Source of the DNA: Sinobacterium norvegicum | GTDB lineage: Bacteria; Pseudomonadota; Gammaproteobacteria; Pseudomonadales; Sinobacteriaceae | Direction: 5' to 3' | NCBI RefSeq assembly: GCF_923077115.1 | Contig: NZ_CAKLPX010000002.1 | Location: 186,001-250,000, forward strand | Length of the DNA stretch: 64,000 nucleotides | In this document: positions 31,381-40,485 of the stretch, piece by piece | Position numbering within the stretch: position 1 is the first letter of the stretch | Layout of the letters: each line of letters starts with the position of its first letter | Program-made: the position numbers and the translations under genes | Notes under the pieces: generated by a model | What the model was told of the DNA's origin: nothing | What the model saw: the letters and a program-made list of their open reading frames with translations, nothing else | The model's database searches: none

Positions 31381-32114
31381 CTGATTGGCGGGCTGGGCGT
31401 TCTCGCCAGCGACCAGCAGTCGACCCGCTTAACGCCCTGCTTTTTCAGCAGCGCGGCGATGGTATTGGCAGTGGTGCCGGTGGTAATCACATCGTCGATG
31501 ATGACAATGTGAGACTGCCCCGCTAGTTGGTAGCGGCAGTCAAAGGCGTTGTTAAGATTTTTTAGCCGCTGCTTTTTGTTGAGCCCGTGTTGGTCGGCGG
31601 TGATTTTTATTTTGCGTAATACGTTGCTGCTCATTTTTAGCTTTAATTCACGACTGGCTACGTCGGCAATCTGCTGAGCGGGGTTAAAGCCTCGGCTAAA
31701 TAACTTATACCGATGCAGCGGCACCGGCAGTAGCAGCGAGGGTAAAACATCGTGCCGGTACTGTTCGAGCACAGACTCCGCCAGCAATTGGCTGAGTAAT
31801 TTGGTGATCGGTTTTCGCTGTTGGTATTTGATGGCATGGATCAGCGCGGCGACAAGGGGGCAATAATCGCAGAGGCTGATGCAGCGGTCGATACTGAGTG
31901 GCTGGCTGAGGCATTGGCCGCAGTGGTCGAGGTGTGTCGCGGTGAGCGGCAGGGCACAGCTGCGACAATAGTGGCCATGGCGTATCACCTGTTCTCGGCA
32001 GCGGCGGCAGATATTAACCGTCTTATCGGCGGCCTCTAAGCACAGCTCGCAGTGGTGTGGTATATAGCGGCGCAGAGCCGCGGTCAAACTGTTCATCAGG
32101 GCCATCCTTGGCAT
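31377..32114 (-). CDS. comF: ComF family phosphoribosyltransferase-like protein
   Basis: The 245-residue product has a cysteine-rich N-terminus with four CxxC pairs (about residues 18-75; CELC, CRRC, CRSC, CGQC), likely a zinc site. A phosphoribosyltransferase domain follows with the PRPP loop VIIDDVITTGTT near residue 205 and RGFNPAQQIA. ComF/GntX proteins are linked to DNA uptake. In many gammaproteobacteria comF is next to bioB; here four other genes lie between. Convergent with the thioesterase gene over four bases. Confidence 0.92.
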   Translation of the reverse strand: MPRMALMNSLTAALRRYIPHHCELCLEAADKTVNICRRCREQVIRHGHYCRSCALPLTATHLDHCGQCLSQPLSIDRCISLCDYCPLVAALIHAIKYQQRKPITKLLSQLLAESVLEQYRHDVLPSLLLPVPLHRYKLFSRGFNPAQQIADVASRELKLKMSSNVLRKIKITADQHGLNKKQRLKNLNNAFDCRYQLAGQSHIVIIDDVITTGTTANTIAALLKKQGVKRVDCWSLARTPSPPIS

Positions 32115-32153
32115 GCTGGTGTTGTTTGTTTGGCGTTTTGTTAACGATAGCGC

Positions 32154-33521
32154 TTATTTGAAAATTTTCTGTGCCCAGACCGTCAGACCGGCGGCGACGC
32201 TGCCGAAGTGGTCGCCATCGACGATGTCAATCTGGCCCAGACGTTGTTCAATCGCCTGTCGTATCATCGGTGACTTAGCCGAGCCTCCGGTGATGAAGAT
32301 TAGTTCGGGCTGAACGCCAGCCTGACTAATTGCCTCATCCATCAGTGCCACCATCTTGGCCATCGGCCGCTGAATGGCCTCGGTAAAATCTTGGTCATTA
32401 ACGGTATGACTCATCGCCGATTCAATATAGCTCAAGTCGACGTTGGTCTGGTGGTGGTCAGAGAGCGCAATCTTGGCCTGTTCGGCGCTGCGAACCAGGT
32501 GATGATTTTGTTTCTCGTCGCGCAGGTCGATAAATCGTGCCAGCAAATGCGGCTCGATGGTGTCGCGCATCAGCTGCTGTAATTGCTGGCTGGTCTGCTG
32601 GCTATTGAAGGCGGATTGGGCACCAACATCGTTGGTGCTGACCGCATTCCAAAAAGTTTGGGTCGGCATCGGCAGGCCGTTTTTCAGCATCGATTGCATG
32701 CCAAACAAGGGCATTAAATGTTTGCCGGCCAGCTGGATATCTAAGTCGTTACCGCCGATACGCTCGCCGCTGTGTCCGAGAAAGTCGGCCTTACGATCTT
32801 GCTTGTGGCGATAATCCGGCCCCATTCTGACCATGGCGCAGTCGGTGGTGCCACCGCCGATGTCGACTACCAGCACGGTCTTGTTTTTTTCGAGTTTGGT
32901 CTCGTAGGAGAGGCCGGCGGCGATGGGCTCATAGAGAAACTCCACCGATTGAAAGCCGGCTCGCTGCGCTGCAGCGGTTAAGATTTGCTGAGCCTGTTGG
33001 TTACTCTTATCGGCATTGAGGCCTTGAAAGTTGACCGGCCGACCAATAACGGTATGGGTAATCGCCTGCTGACTGATCGCCTCGGCACGCTGCTTGACCG
33101 ATAGCATCATGGCGCAGACGATGTCCTCGAAGAAGTCGACGAACTCAGGCCGTAAGCCACTGGCACCGAGAAAGGATTTTGGCGACTTAATAAAGTAGCC
33201 CTCCTCCGGTTCGGCAATATACTGCTCGAAGCCGTCGCGGCCGACAAACAGCGTCTGCTCGGTGGCGCCGATGCCCTCACGTTGACGCAGTTGTTGAGCC
33301 ATTGCCAGGGTGGCACCGCGGCGCTGAATAAAGGCCTGCTGAGTTTCTTTATTGGCAATTTGTTGGCCGACAAACTCGCTGATGAATTCACGCTCTAAGG
33401 CATAAAGTGCCGACGGCATAAAGGGTTGGCCCTGTTCGATGGCCAGCAGCTCAACCTGCTGTTGTGGAGTGATAACACCAATGGCGCAGTTGGACGTGCC
33501 GTAGTCAAAGCCAGAAATCAT
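32154..33521 (-). CDS. yegD: Hsp70-family protein, YegD type
   Basis: The 455-residue product matches E. coli YegD (450 residues) along its length: MISGFDYGTSNCAIGV at the start, SPKSFLGASGLRPEFV (about 130), VIGRPVNFQGLNADKSN, FLYEPIAAGLSYE, VVDIGGGTTDCAMVRMGP and the C-terminal ITGGSAKSP with FGSVAAGL. It keeps the ATPase domain but lacks the substrate-binding domain of DnaK. I chose the ATG at 33521 (AGGTG ribosome binding site); the frame continues upstream to 33656 without a conserved sequence. Function unknown. Confidence 0.93.
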   Translation of the reverse strand: MISGFDYGTSNCAIGVITPQQQVELLAIEQGQPFMPSALYALEREFISEFVGQQIANKETQQAFIQRRGATLAMAQQLRQREGIGATEQTLFVGRDGFEQYIAEPEEGYFIKSPKSFLGASGLRPEFVDFFEDIVCAMMLSVKQRAEAISQQAITHTVIGRPVNFQGLNADKSNQQAQQILTAAAQRAGFQSVEFLYEPIAAGLSYETKLEKNKTVLVVDIGGGTTDCAMVRMGPDYRHKQDRKADFLGHSGERIGGNDLDIQLAGKHLMPLFGMQSMLKNGLPMPTQTFWNAVSTNDVGAQSAFNSQQTSQQLQQLMRDTIEPHLLARFIDLRDEKQNHHLVRSAEQAKIALSDHHQTNVDLSYIESAMSHTVNDQDFTEAIQRPMAKMVALMDEAISQAGVQPELIFITGGSAKSPMIRQAIEQRLGQIDIVDGDHFGSVAAGLTVWAQKIFK

Positions 33522-33663
33522 GAAACACCTAAAGCGCAAAGACAGAAAAGCCGGCGAAAATAGCACAGTGCTCTGCCGTAGGCCAGTGCGGCTTGAGGTG
33601 GATTGTTGTTTTGATTGCGATGCTCGGTGCCGCCAGCAAATCGATGACGGCACCATGACTAAG

Positions 33664-35184
33664 CTAGCGCTTAGGGGTTGCCGGCTGGCTGTTGCGCTCG
33701 CGGCTGATATCGAGGCCAGCCAACAGCTTATTGCGCAGTTGCCGTGGGTCGATCACCTCATCGTAACCGAGCGTATCGGCAACCTTCAGCCAGCCCTCGC
33801 GCTCTACCTGTTCAAAAAAAGCCTGCTCTTCGGTGCTCATCTTGGCGGCGGCGCCACCACCAGAGGCGGGGATGCCGCCGAGGGCGATGCCGGGAAAAGC
33901 AAAGCTGATGGTCTGATTGTCGAAGGGGTTCATAGCCATTAACGAGCTGCCGAAACCGTAGGCCTTGCGCAGGGTAACGTGTAGTTTGGGCGTGCTGAGC
34001 TTGCACTGGGCGGCATACATGGCGGCGGCGGAGCGCAGCGTGCCGGCTTTCTCGGCGCCACTGCCCGACATCACCCCGGGGTTATCGGCGAGGAAGATTA
34101 CCGGCAGGTGGTAGCTGTCGGCGAGGTCGATAAAGTAGGCGGCTTTCTCGGCAGCCTCGTGGGTGATCGAGCCGGCCATCACTGACGGTTGGTTGGCGAC
34201 GATGGCGACGGGGCGACCGCCGAGGTGAGCAAAGCCGGTGACGATAGAGCGGCCGAAGTCGGGGTTGAAGTCGCGGAATAGGCCATTGTCGACCAGTTGT
34301 TCGATGATTTTGTAGACGTTATAAGCTTGTTTACCGTCGCGGGGTAGGGTGTGAAGAATCTGATCGAGACGACGCTGGCCGCTATCGTCGGTGTCGGCCT
34401 GCGGTGGATATTGCCAGCCGTTGCTGGGCAGAAAAGACAGGTATTGGTGGACTAAGTCGAAGGCCTGTTGTTCGGATTCGACCACGTTGTGCACCACACC
34501 GCTGCGAGAGTGTACTGCTGGGCCGCCGAGGTCTTCCTTGTTGATGATCTCCCCCATGGCGGCCGCCACCAGCGGCGGGCCGGCGGAGAAAATGGCGCCC
34601 TCGGTGGTCATGATGACAATATCCGATAGCAGTGCGGTAATCGCCCCGTGGCCAGCTGAGGCGCCCATGACGACGGCGATGGTGGGCACTTTGCGTGACA
34701 GTGCCGCCATCTCCTGCATATCGTTGGGGGCATAGGGATGGCGTAGCAGCGCGTTACTGGCACGCTCACCGGCGCCATCTAACAGCATCACCATGGGGAC
34801 TTTTTCGCGATGGGCGATATTGGCCAGGCGCAGTCTTTTCGAGTGGGTACCGTGTCCGATCGAGCCGCCCTGGACGGTGGCATCTTCGGCGCCGACGACC
34901 ACGGGTCGACCGTCTATGGTGGCGAGGCCGCCGACTAAGGCATCGGCTGGGGCAGCGGGCAAACCACCGTGTTCGATGCTACCGACCAGGGCGCCAATCT
35001 CGTTGAAGCTGCCGTCATCGACCAGGGCGGTAATACGCTGGCGGGCGTTGAGTAGGTTGTTATCGCGGCGCTGTTGTACTTTCTCTGGCCGACCCATGGC
35101 CTTGGCTTGCGCGTTTTGTTGCTCGAAAAACTTAATCAGTTCTGCCCACTCTGCTGGCAGACTGTTGTCGGTGGCTGTACTCAT
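33664..35184 (-). CDS. Acyl-CoA carboxylase carboxyltransferase (beta) subunit
   Basis: The 506-residue product is a crotonase-fold carboxyltransferase of the PccB/MccB/AccD type. Evidence is RQRITALVDDGSFNEIG near the N-terminus, GRPVVVGAEDATVQGGSIG, MVMLLDGAGERA and ASAGHGAITALLSDIVIMT (first acyl-CoA half), and VAIVANQPSVMAGSITHEAAEKAAYFI with FLADNPGVMSGSGAE (carboxybiotin half). Such subunits need a biotin carboxylase with a biotin carrier; none is in this window. The substrate cannot be told. I chose the ATG at 35184; a longer frame to 35328 is not conserved. Confidence 0.92.
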   Translation of the reverse strand: MSTATDNSLPAEWAELIKFFEQQNAQAKAMGRPEKVQQRRDNNLLNARQRITALVDDGSFNEIGALVGSIEHGGLPAAPADALVGGLATIDGRPVVVGAEDATVQGGSIGHGTHSKRLRLANIAHREKVPMVMLLDGAGERASNALLRHPYAPNDMQEMAALSRKVPTIAVVMGASAGHGAITALLSDIVIMTTEGAIFSAGPPLVAAAMGEIINKEDLGGPAVHSRSGVVHNVVESEQQAFDLVHQYLSFLPSNGWQYPPQADTDDSGQRRLDQILHTLPRDGKQAYNVYKIIEQLVDNGLFRDFNPDFGRSIVTGFAHLGGRPVAIVANQPSVMAGSITHEAAEKAAYFIDLADSYHLPVIFLADNPGVMSGSGAEKAGTLRSAAAMYAAQCKLSTPKLHVTLRKAYGFGSSLMAMNPFDNQTISFAFPGIALGGIPASGGGAAAKMSTEEQAFFEQVEREGWLKVADTLGYDEVIDPRQLRNKLLAGLDISRERNSQPATPKR

Positions 35185-35440
35185 GGTTACCCCGTAGAGC
35201 GGGCGTGGCACCCGCAGATTGCGTTGGTTAAGTTTGCCCGCTATCGAGCTATGGCTGTCAGTATATAACCCCCCCCAGCGGTTGGCATTCACCATTTGGT
35301 AACTGTCATGAGCAGAGCATGACCACATGCTTTGTCGGGTTTTATTGATCCAGAACCAAGCTTGTATTTTTGTTAATGATTATCATTTGTTTTATTGTTA
35401 GTTGTATTCAAAGATTACTCGTCGTGAAAGGTGTAATAGC
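35185..35440. promoter_or_regulatory. Divergent promoter region of the carboxyltransferase and feoAB
   Basis: This 256-base gap contains the Fur-type box described separately. A C-rich run lies near 35268-35275. No other gene is seen. Confidence 0.45.
35371..35390. promoter_or_regulatory. Fur box upstream of feoAB
   Basis: The core AATGATTATCATT (35375-35387) is a perfect 6-1-6 inverted repeat and agrees with the Fur consensus GATAATGATAATCATTATC. It lies about 51 bases before the feoA start, where it would repress ferrous-iron uptake when iron is plentiful. Confidence 0.85.
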
Positions 35441-35698
35441 ATGGATGGAATGATTAAGCTCTCTCAGCTCGCCGTCGGTAGTCACGGGCGCATTGTGGGT
35501 TATCAACAGCAGGCCGCCAGCTATCGGCGTAAATTAATGTGTCTTGGGCTTACCCCAGGCTGTGAGTTTCGCCTGGTGCGCGTGGCGCCGCTGGGTGACC
35601 CGATTGAGATCAGGTTGCGAGGGTTCAGTCTCAGCCTGCGCCGCGATGAGGCGGCGGTAATCCAAGTCGCGTTGATTAATGCTGTGGGGGCAGAGTGA
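35441..35698 (+). CDS. feoA: Ferrous iron transport protein A
   Basis: The 85-residue product is a small SH3-like cytoplasmic partner of FeoB: IKLSQLAVGSHGRIVGY, RRKLMCLGLTPGCEFRLVRVAPLGDPIEIRLRGFSLSLRRDEA. I chose the ATG at 35441, with AAAGGTG as ribosome binding site. A longer frame begins with TTG at 35402 but carries no family sequence. It overlaps feoB by four bases (ATGA), a coupled arrangement. Confidence 0.95.
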   Translation: MDGMIKLSQLAVGSHGRIVGYQQQAASYRRKLMCLGLTPGCEFRLVRVAPLGDPIEIRLRGFSLSLRRDEAAVIQVALINAVGAE

Positions 35699-38016
35699 TG
35701 AGAAAAGCCACTGTTGCCCTCGTCGGCAACCCTAACAGCGGCAAGACCACCCTGTTTAATGCCCTGACCGGCGCCCGCCAACGTGTGGGTAATTGGCCGG
35801 GGGTGACGGTTGAAAAAAAACAGGGCCGTTTTCAGCATGCGGCGACGGACTTTACTCTGGTCGATTTACCCGGCACCTACTCTCTGTTTGCCGGCGCCGA
35901 TGCCGACTCGCTCGATGAGCAGGTCGCTCAGCAGTATGTTGCCAGCGCCGAGGCCGATGTCCTGTTAAACATTATCGATGCCTCTTCAATTGAGCGAGGA
36001 CTCTATCTAACCACTCAACTGTTGAGCAGCGGCATACCGGTGGTTGTGGCATTGAATATGATGGATGTGGCTGACAAGCATGGCGTCCATATCGACCCGC
36101 TCAGCTTAAGCCAGCAACTTAGCTGCCCGGTGGTGGCCATTGTTGCCAGTCGTAAAGAGGGGCTGACGGGTTTGATTGATGTGATACAGCATCAGTTCGA
36201 GCGCCCCAGCGGTAACAGCTTTGTCTTTGGCGGCGGTGTCGACCAGCACATTGAAACATTGAGTCATGCCCTGCCTGCTGAGGCGACCAGTAGTCGATTA
36301 TTGGTGACTGCTTTGCTGGAGGGGGATGACTTGGCAAGGGCGCAGTATATATCGCTGGCCGATGCCTCCGCCGGTGAGCGACTAGAAAACTGCCAGTTGG
36401 CCCTCGGTGGCGATACGGCGATGGCAATGGCCAGCGCTCGTTACCAGGTAATCAGTGCGCTGGTCAAGCAGTCTGTGGTGGTCGATCCGCCGGCCAAGAC
36501 CTTTTCTGAGCGGGTCGACGACGTGGTACTCAATCGCTGGTTGGCGTTTCCGCTGTTCCTGGCGGTGATGTATTTGATGTTTACCCTGACCATTAATATC
36601 GGCAGTGCCTTTATCGACTTTTTCGATATCAGTGCCAATATTTTGTTTGTTGAATACCCGCGTTTGGCAATGCATGCTATTGGTCTACCCAATTGGTTTA
36701 TCGCGCTGGTAGCCGATGGCTTTGGGGGTGGTTTGCAGCTGGTGGCCTCGTTTATCCCAGTGATTGCGATGTTGTTTTTCTGCCTGTCGTTCTTAGAGGG
36801 CTTTGGCTATATGGCGAGGGCGGCCTTTATTGTCGACCGCCTGATGCAGCGACTCGGCCTGCCGGGTAAATCCTTTGTGCCGCTGATTGTCGGCTTTGGT
36901 TGCAATGTACCCTCGGTAATGGCGGCGCGCACCCTCGATAGCAGCAACGACCGATTGCTGACGACGCTGATGGCACCCTTTATGTCCTGCGGTGCTCGGC
37001 TGACGGTCTACGCCTTATTTGCCGCCGCCTTCTTCCCCCGCAACGGCCAGAACATCGCCTTTGCCCTCTATCTTATCGGTATGGCGCTGGCCGTGGTGTG
37101 CGGCTTGTTATTGCGCCGCTACCTGTTCGCCGGCGATCGATCGCCATTTATCATGGAGCTGCCCAACTACCACATGCCGACGCTGAAGGGCTTGTTTATT
37201 CTGACTTGGCAGCGTTTAAAAGGTTTTATTGTGCGTGCGGGCAAGGCCATTGTCATCGTGGTGGTGTGCTTGAATTTCATCAACTCGATCGGTGTCGATG
37301 GCAGCTTTGGTAATCAGGATACCGAGCAATCGGCACTGTCGGCCATCGGCAAGGCGATCGTGCCGGTATTTGAACCGATGGGGATGAAGGAGGATAACTG
37401 GCCGGCGGCGGTTGGTGTGTTCACTGGCATCTTCGCCAAAGAGGTGGTGGTTGGCACGTTGGATACGCTGTATGGCGAGGTGGCGAAGCAGCATAATGGT
37501 GGTGTCGCGGAGGAGGCGGTGTTCAATGCCGGCGAGCAATTCAAACAGGCCCTGGCTTCCATCGGTGACAACCTCGCCGATGTCAGTGGCAGCCTGGCAG
37601 ACCCGTTAGGATTGGATGTCGGCGATGTGGGTGATGAGTCGGCGGCGGCATTGGAGCAGGATATCGAGGTGTCGACATTGATGCTGATGCGGCAGATGTT
37701 CGACGGTCAGGCGGCGGCCTTTGCCTATTGCCTGTTTGTGCTGCTGTATATGCCCTGTGTCGCCACACTCGGCGCCATTTATAAGGAATCAGGTGGTTAT
37801 TGGGCGGCCTACAGTGCCGCCTGGAACACCCTGTCGGCCTATACCATTGCGGTCATGTTTTATCAGTTTGCTCGCATTACGCAACATCCGTTGTCGGCCT
37901 CGCTGTGGATAGTGGCAATGATGACGCTGTTGGTTGGTGGCTATTACGCACTGCTGCGTCACGCGCGGGTCAGTAATAAACACAACAACCTGATACCGGT
38001 GGTGCAGTTGTCATAA
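35695..38016 (+). CDS. feoB: Ferrous iron transport protein B
   Basis: The 773-residue product combines an N-terminal GTPase (G1 GNPNSGKTTLFN at about residues 10-21, G3 VDLPGTYSL, G4 NMMD) with a membrane domain (about residues 275-760) that contains two Gate motifs (FGCNVPSVMAAR near residue 402 and the later LLYMPCVATLGA). It transports Fe2+. The C-terminal part between about 575 and 660 is a charged insert (GLDVGDVGDE). No feoC is seen after it. Confidence 0.96.
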   Translation: MMRKATVALVGNPNSGKTTLFNALTGARQRVGNWPGVTVEKKQGRFQHAATDFTLVDLPGTYSLFAGADADSLDEQVAQQYVASAEADVLLNIIDASSIERGLYLTTQLLSSGIPVVVALNMMDVADKHGVHIDPLSLSQQLSCPVVAIVASRKEGLTGLIDVIQHQFERPSGNSFVFGGGVDQHIETLSHALPAEATSSRLLVTALLEGDDLARAQYISLADASAGERLENCQLALGGDTAMAMASARYQVISALVKQSVVVDPPAKTFSERVDDVVLNRWLAFPLFLAVMYLMFTLTINIGSAFIDFFDISANILFVEYPRLAMHAIGLPNWFIALVADGFGGGLQLVASFIPVIAMLFFCLSFLEGFGYMARAAFIVDRLMQRLGLPGKSFVPLIVGFGCNVPSVMAARTLDSSNDRLLTTLMAPFMSCGARLTVYALFAAAFFPRNGQNIAFALYLIGMALAVVCGLLLRRYLFAGDRSPFIMELPNYHMPTLKGLFILTWQRLKGFIVRAGKAIVIVVVCLNFINSIGVDGSFGNQDTEQSALSAIGKAIVPVFEPMGMKEDNWPAAVGVFTGIFAKEVVVGTLDTLYGEVAKQHNGGVAEEAVFNAGEQFKQALASIGDNLADVSGSLADPLGLDVGDVGDESAAALEQDIEVSTLMLMRQMFDGQAAAFAYCLFVLLYMPCVATLGAIYKESGGYWAAYSAAWNTLSAYTIAVMFYQFARITQHPLSASLWIVAMMTLLVGGYYALLRHARVSNKHNNLIPVVQLS

Positions 38017-38221
38017 CACAGCCGCGCCGTGTTATCCGGGCCGCCATGCTCTATTTACGGTAGGAAGTCTTTCGTTGTTAACCGGGCGCCCTGTTTTTGG
38101 TTGACAGCGTCGCTGTGGGCGCTAACATAGCGGCTATTATTTTGACTAATTTTGCCGCCTCGCCCCCTGATCTAGAGCGCTGTGAGGCCCACGAAAGCAA
38201 TCACTATTGTAGAGAATAACG
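38017..38221. promoter_or_regulatory. Promoter region of the biotin operon
   Basis: This 205-base gap contains the BirA-type operator (38075-38107) and an overlapping promoter: -35 TTGACA at 38101-38106, 16-base spacer, -10 TAACAT at 38123-38128. No terminator for feoB is apparent. Confidence 0.6.
38075..38107. promoter_or_regulatory. BirA-type biotin operator overlapping the bioB promoter
   Basis: Half-sites TTGTTAACC (38075-38083) and GGTTGACAG (38099-38107) are separated by 15 bases and are inverted repeats at seven of nine positions. The layout matches the known BirA operator TTGTAAACC-N14/16-GGTTTACAA. The right half-site contains the TTGACA -35 element, so bound BirA-biotinyl-AMP would block RNA polymerase. 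Confidence 0.78.
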
Positions 38222-39277
38222 ATGACTGAACTTCGCCACGACTGGAATATCGCTGAGATCCAAGCGCTTTTTGACCTGCCTTTCAATGACTTAATGTTTC
38301 AGGCCCAGGTGGTTCACCGTCAGCATTTCAACCCCAATGAAGTGCAGATCAGCCAGTTGTTGTCGATTAAGACCGGTGCCTGTCCAGAGGATTGTAAATA
38401 CTGTCCGCAGAGTAACCGCTACGACACCGGCCTCGAGAAAGAGAAGCTGATGGAGATCGATTTAGTCGTCAACGAGGCACGCAAGGCGAAGGAATCCGGC
38501 GCCACCCGCTTCTGTATGGGTGCTGCCTGGCGTTCACCGAAGAAGAAAGACATGCCTTATGTCACCGCCATGGTGCGCGGTGTTAAGGAGCTGGGCTTGG
38601 AGACCTGTATGACGCTGGGGATGTTGTCCGGCGAGCAGGCGGAAGAACTCAATGAGGCGGGCTTGGATTACTACAATCACAACCTCGACACCTCGGAAGA
38701 ATACTACGAAGATATTATTACTACCCGCACCTATGGCGATCGCTTGAACACGCTGTCTAATGTTCGCAGCGCTGGCATGAAGGTTTGCTCTGGCGGCATC
38801 GTCGGCATGGGTGAAGAGGCCAAAGACCGCTGCGGTCTGTTAAAGTCGCTGGCCAATTTGGCCCAGCATCCGGACAGCGTGCCGATCAATATGCTGGTTC
38901 AGGTAGAGGGCACACCGCTGGCCGATCTGGGCACCATCGATCAAATCGACCCGTTCGAATTTATCCGTACCATTGCCGTGGCGCGTATTATGATGCCCAA
39001 GAGCATGGTGCGTCTGTCGGCTGGCCGTGAAGACATGAACGATGAGATGCAGTCCCTGGCCTTTATGGCCGGTGCAAACTCTATTTTCTACGGTGAGAAG
39101 CTTCTAACCTGTAAGAACCCGACCGAAAACCACGATCATCAACTGTTTGATCGTCTGGGTATTAACAGCGAGAAACTACCGACCCAACAGCGTGAAGAAG
39201 ATTTGGCTGCCTCGTTAGAGCAGACGGTCAACGATGTCGCGATGGATAAGGTTTTCTACGACGCCGCCAGCGCTTAG
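38222..39277 (+). CDS. bioB: Biotin synthase
   Basis: The 351-residue radical-SAM enzyme inserts sulfur into dethiobiotin. The CxxxCxxC cluster motif is in [13 protein letters not shown] near residue 53, and the second cluster ligands are in CMTLGML and the [10 protein letters not shown] segment. YYNHNLDTS and [21 protein letters not shown] are family blocks. The length is typical. It is the first gene of bioBF(HC)D and lies eight bases before bioF. Confidence 0.98.
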   Translation: MTELRHDWNIAEIQALFDLPFNDLMFQAQVVHRQHFNPNEVQISQLLSIKTGACPEDCKYCPQSNRYDTGLEKEKLMEIDLVVNEARKAKESGATRFCMGAAWRSPKKKDMPYVTAMVRGVKELGLETCMTLGMLSGEQAEELNEAGLDYYNHNLDTSEEYYEDIITTRTYGDRLNTLSNVRSAGMKVCSGGIVGMGEEAKDRCGLLKSLANLAQHPDSVPINMLVQVEGTPLADLGTIDQIDPFEFIRTIAVARIMMPKSMVRLSAGREDMNDEMQSLAFMAGANSIFYGEKLLTCKNPTENHDHQLFDRLGINSEKLPTQQREEDLAASLEQTVNDVAMDKVFYDAASA

Positions 39278-39285
39278 GAGGTGTC

Positions 39286-40485
39286 GTGTCTGCATCCCTA
39301 GAGCAAACTCTCGCCAAAGGACTCGCAGAGCGTCAACAACAACAGCTATACCGTCAACGCCGCACTGTCGCCTCTGCCCAGGGGGCGGAGATTGTGGTCG
39401 ACGGTCAGCGCTGTTTGAATTTCTGCAGTAACGATTATCTTGGCCTGGCCAATCACCCTAAATTGATCGAAGCGGCGCGACTGGCCGCCGACAGCTATGG
39501 CGTTGGCAGCGGTGCCTCGCACTTAGTCTGTGGCCATTCGACCGAGCATCATGCACTGGAAGAAGAGCTGGCCGAACTCACCGGTCGCTCGCGGGCGCTG
39601 TTGTTTTCCACCGGTTATATGGCCAACCTCGGCGCGATAACGGCGCTGGTCGGCAAGGGCGACTTTGTCTTCGAAGACAAGCTTAACCATGCCTCGTTAA
39701 TCGATGGCGGCCTGTTGAGCGGTGCCCGTTTTCAGCGCTTTCTCCACAATGATGTCGATGCGCTCGACAAGCGGCTAAGCCGCTGCGCCGATGAGGGCCG
39801 AAAGTTGGTCGTCGTCGATGGCGTATTCAGTATGGATGGCGATATCGCGCCATTGCCAGAGCTGGCGGCAACCTGCGCCAAACACGATGCCTGGTTAATG
39901 GTCGACGATGCCCACGGTCTCGGCGTGCTGGGCGGCAGCGGTGCCGGTTGTGCCGACCAATACCATCTCGATCAACAGCAGTTGCCGATATTGATGGCGA
40001 CGTTGGGTAAGGGGCTGGGCAGCAGCGGTGCCTTTATTGCCGGCAGCGACGAATTGATCGAGACGCTGATTCAGTTCTCACGCAGCTATATCTATACCAC
40101 GGCAATGCCACCCATGGTCGCCGCGGCGACGCGCGCCAGTATCAAATTGTTGTCGACGGAGAGTTGGCGACGTGGCTACTTAGCCGATTTAATCGCTTTT
40201 TTTCGCCGCGGTGCCGAACAGTTAGGCCTCGATATCATGCCGTCCTCGACGGCGATTCAGCCGCTGTTAATCGGTGATGCGGGTAAGGCGATGGCCTATA
40301 GTCGAGCCCTGCAGCAGCGCGGTTTTTGGGTTGGCGCTATTCGCCCACCCACTGTCGCCGCTGGCAGTGCCCGGCTGCGTATAACGCTGACTGCGGCGCA
40401 CAGTGAGGAGCAGGTCGAACAGCTGCTATTGGCACTGGCCGAGGTGGCCGCCGCCGACGGCCGTGGGGAACTCGATCATGCATGA
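39286..40485 (+). CDS. bioF: 8-amino-7-oxononanoate synthase
   Basis: The 399-residue PLP enzyme joins pimeloyl-ACP and alanine. Visible are [66 protein letters not shown] and the PLP-lysine block [16 protein letters not shown]. The start is a GTG with AGGAGG ribosome binding site. The last eight bases overlap the start of bioHC. Confidence 0.97.
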   Translation: MSASLEQTLAKGLAERQQQQLYRQRRTVASAQGAEIVVDGQRCLNFCSNDYLGLANHPKLIEAARLAADSYGVGSGASHLVCGHSTEHHALEEELAELTGRSRALLFSTGYMANLGAITALVGKGDFVFEDKLNHASLIDGGLLSGARFQRFLHNDVDALDKRLSRCADEGRKLVVVDGVFSMDGDIAPLPELAATCAKHDAWLMVDDAHGLGVLGGSGAGCADQYHLDQQQLPILMATLGKGLGSSGAFIAGSDELIETLIQFSRSYIYTTAMPPMVAAATRASIKLLSTESWRRGYLADLIAFFRRGAEQLGLDIMPSSTAIQPLLIGDAGKAMAYSRALQQRGFWVGAIRPPTVAAGSARLRITLTAAHSEEQVEQLLLALAEVAAADGRGELDHA

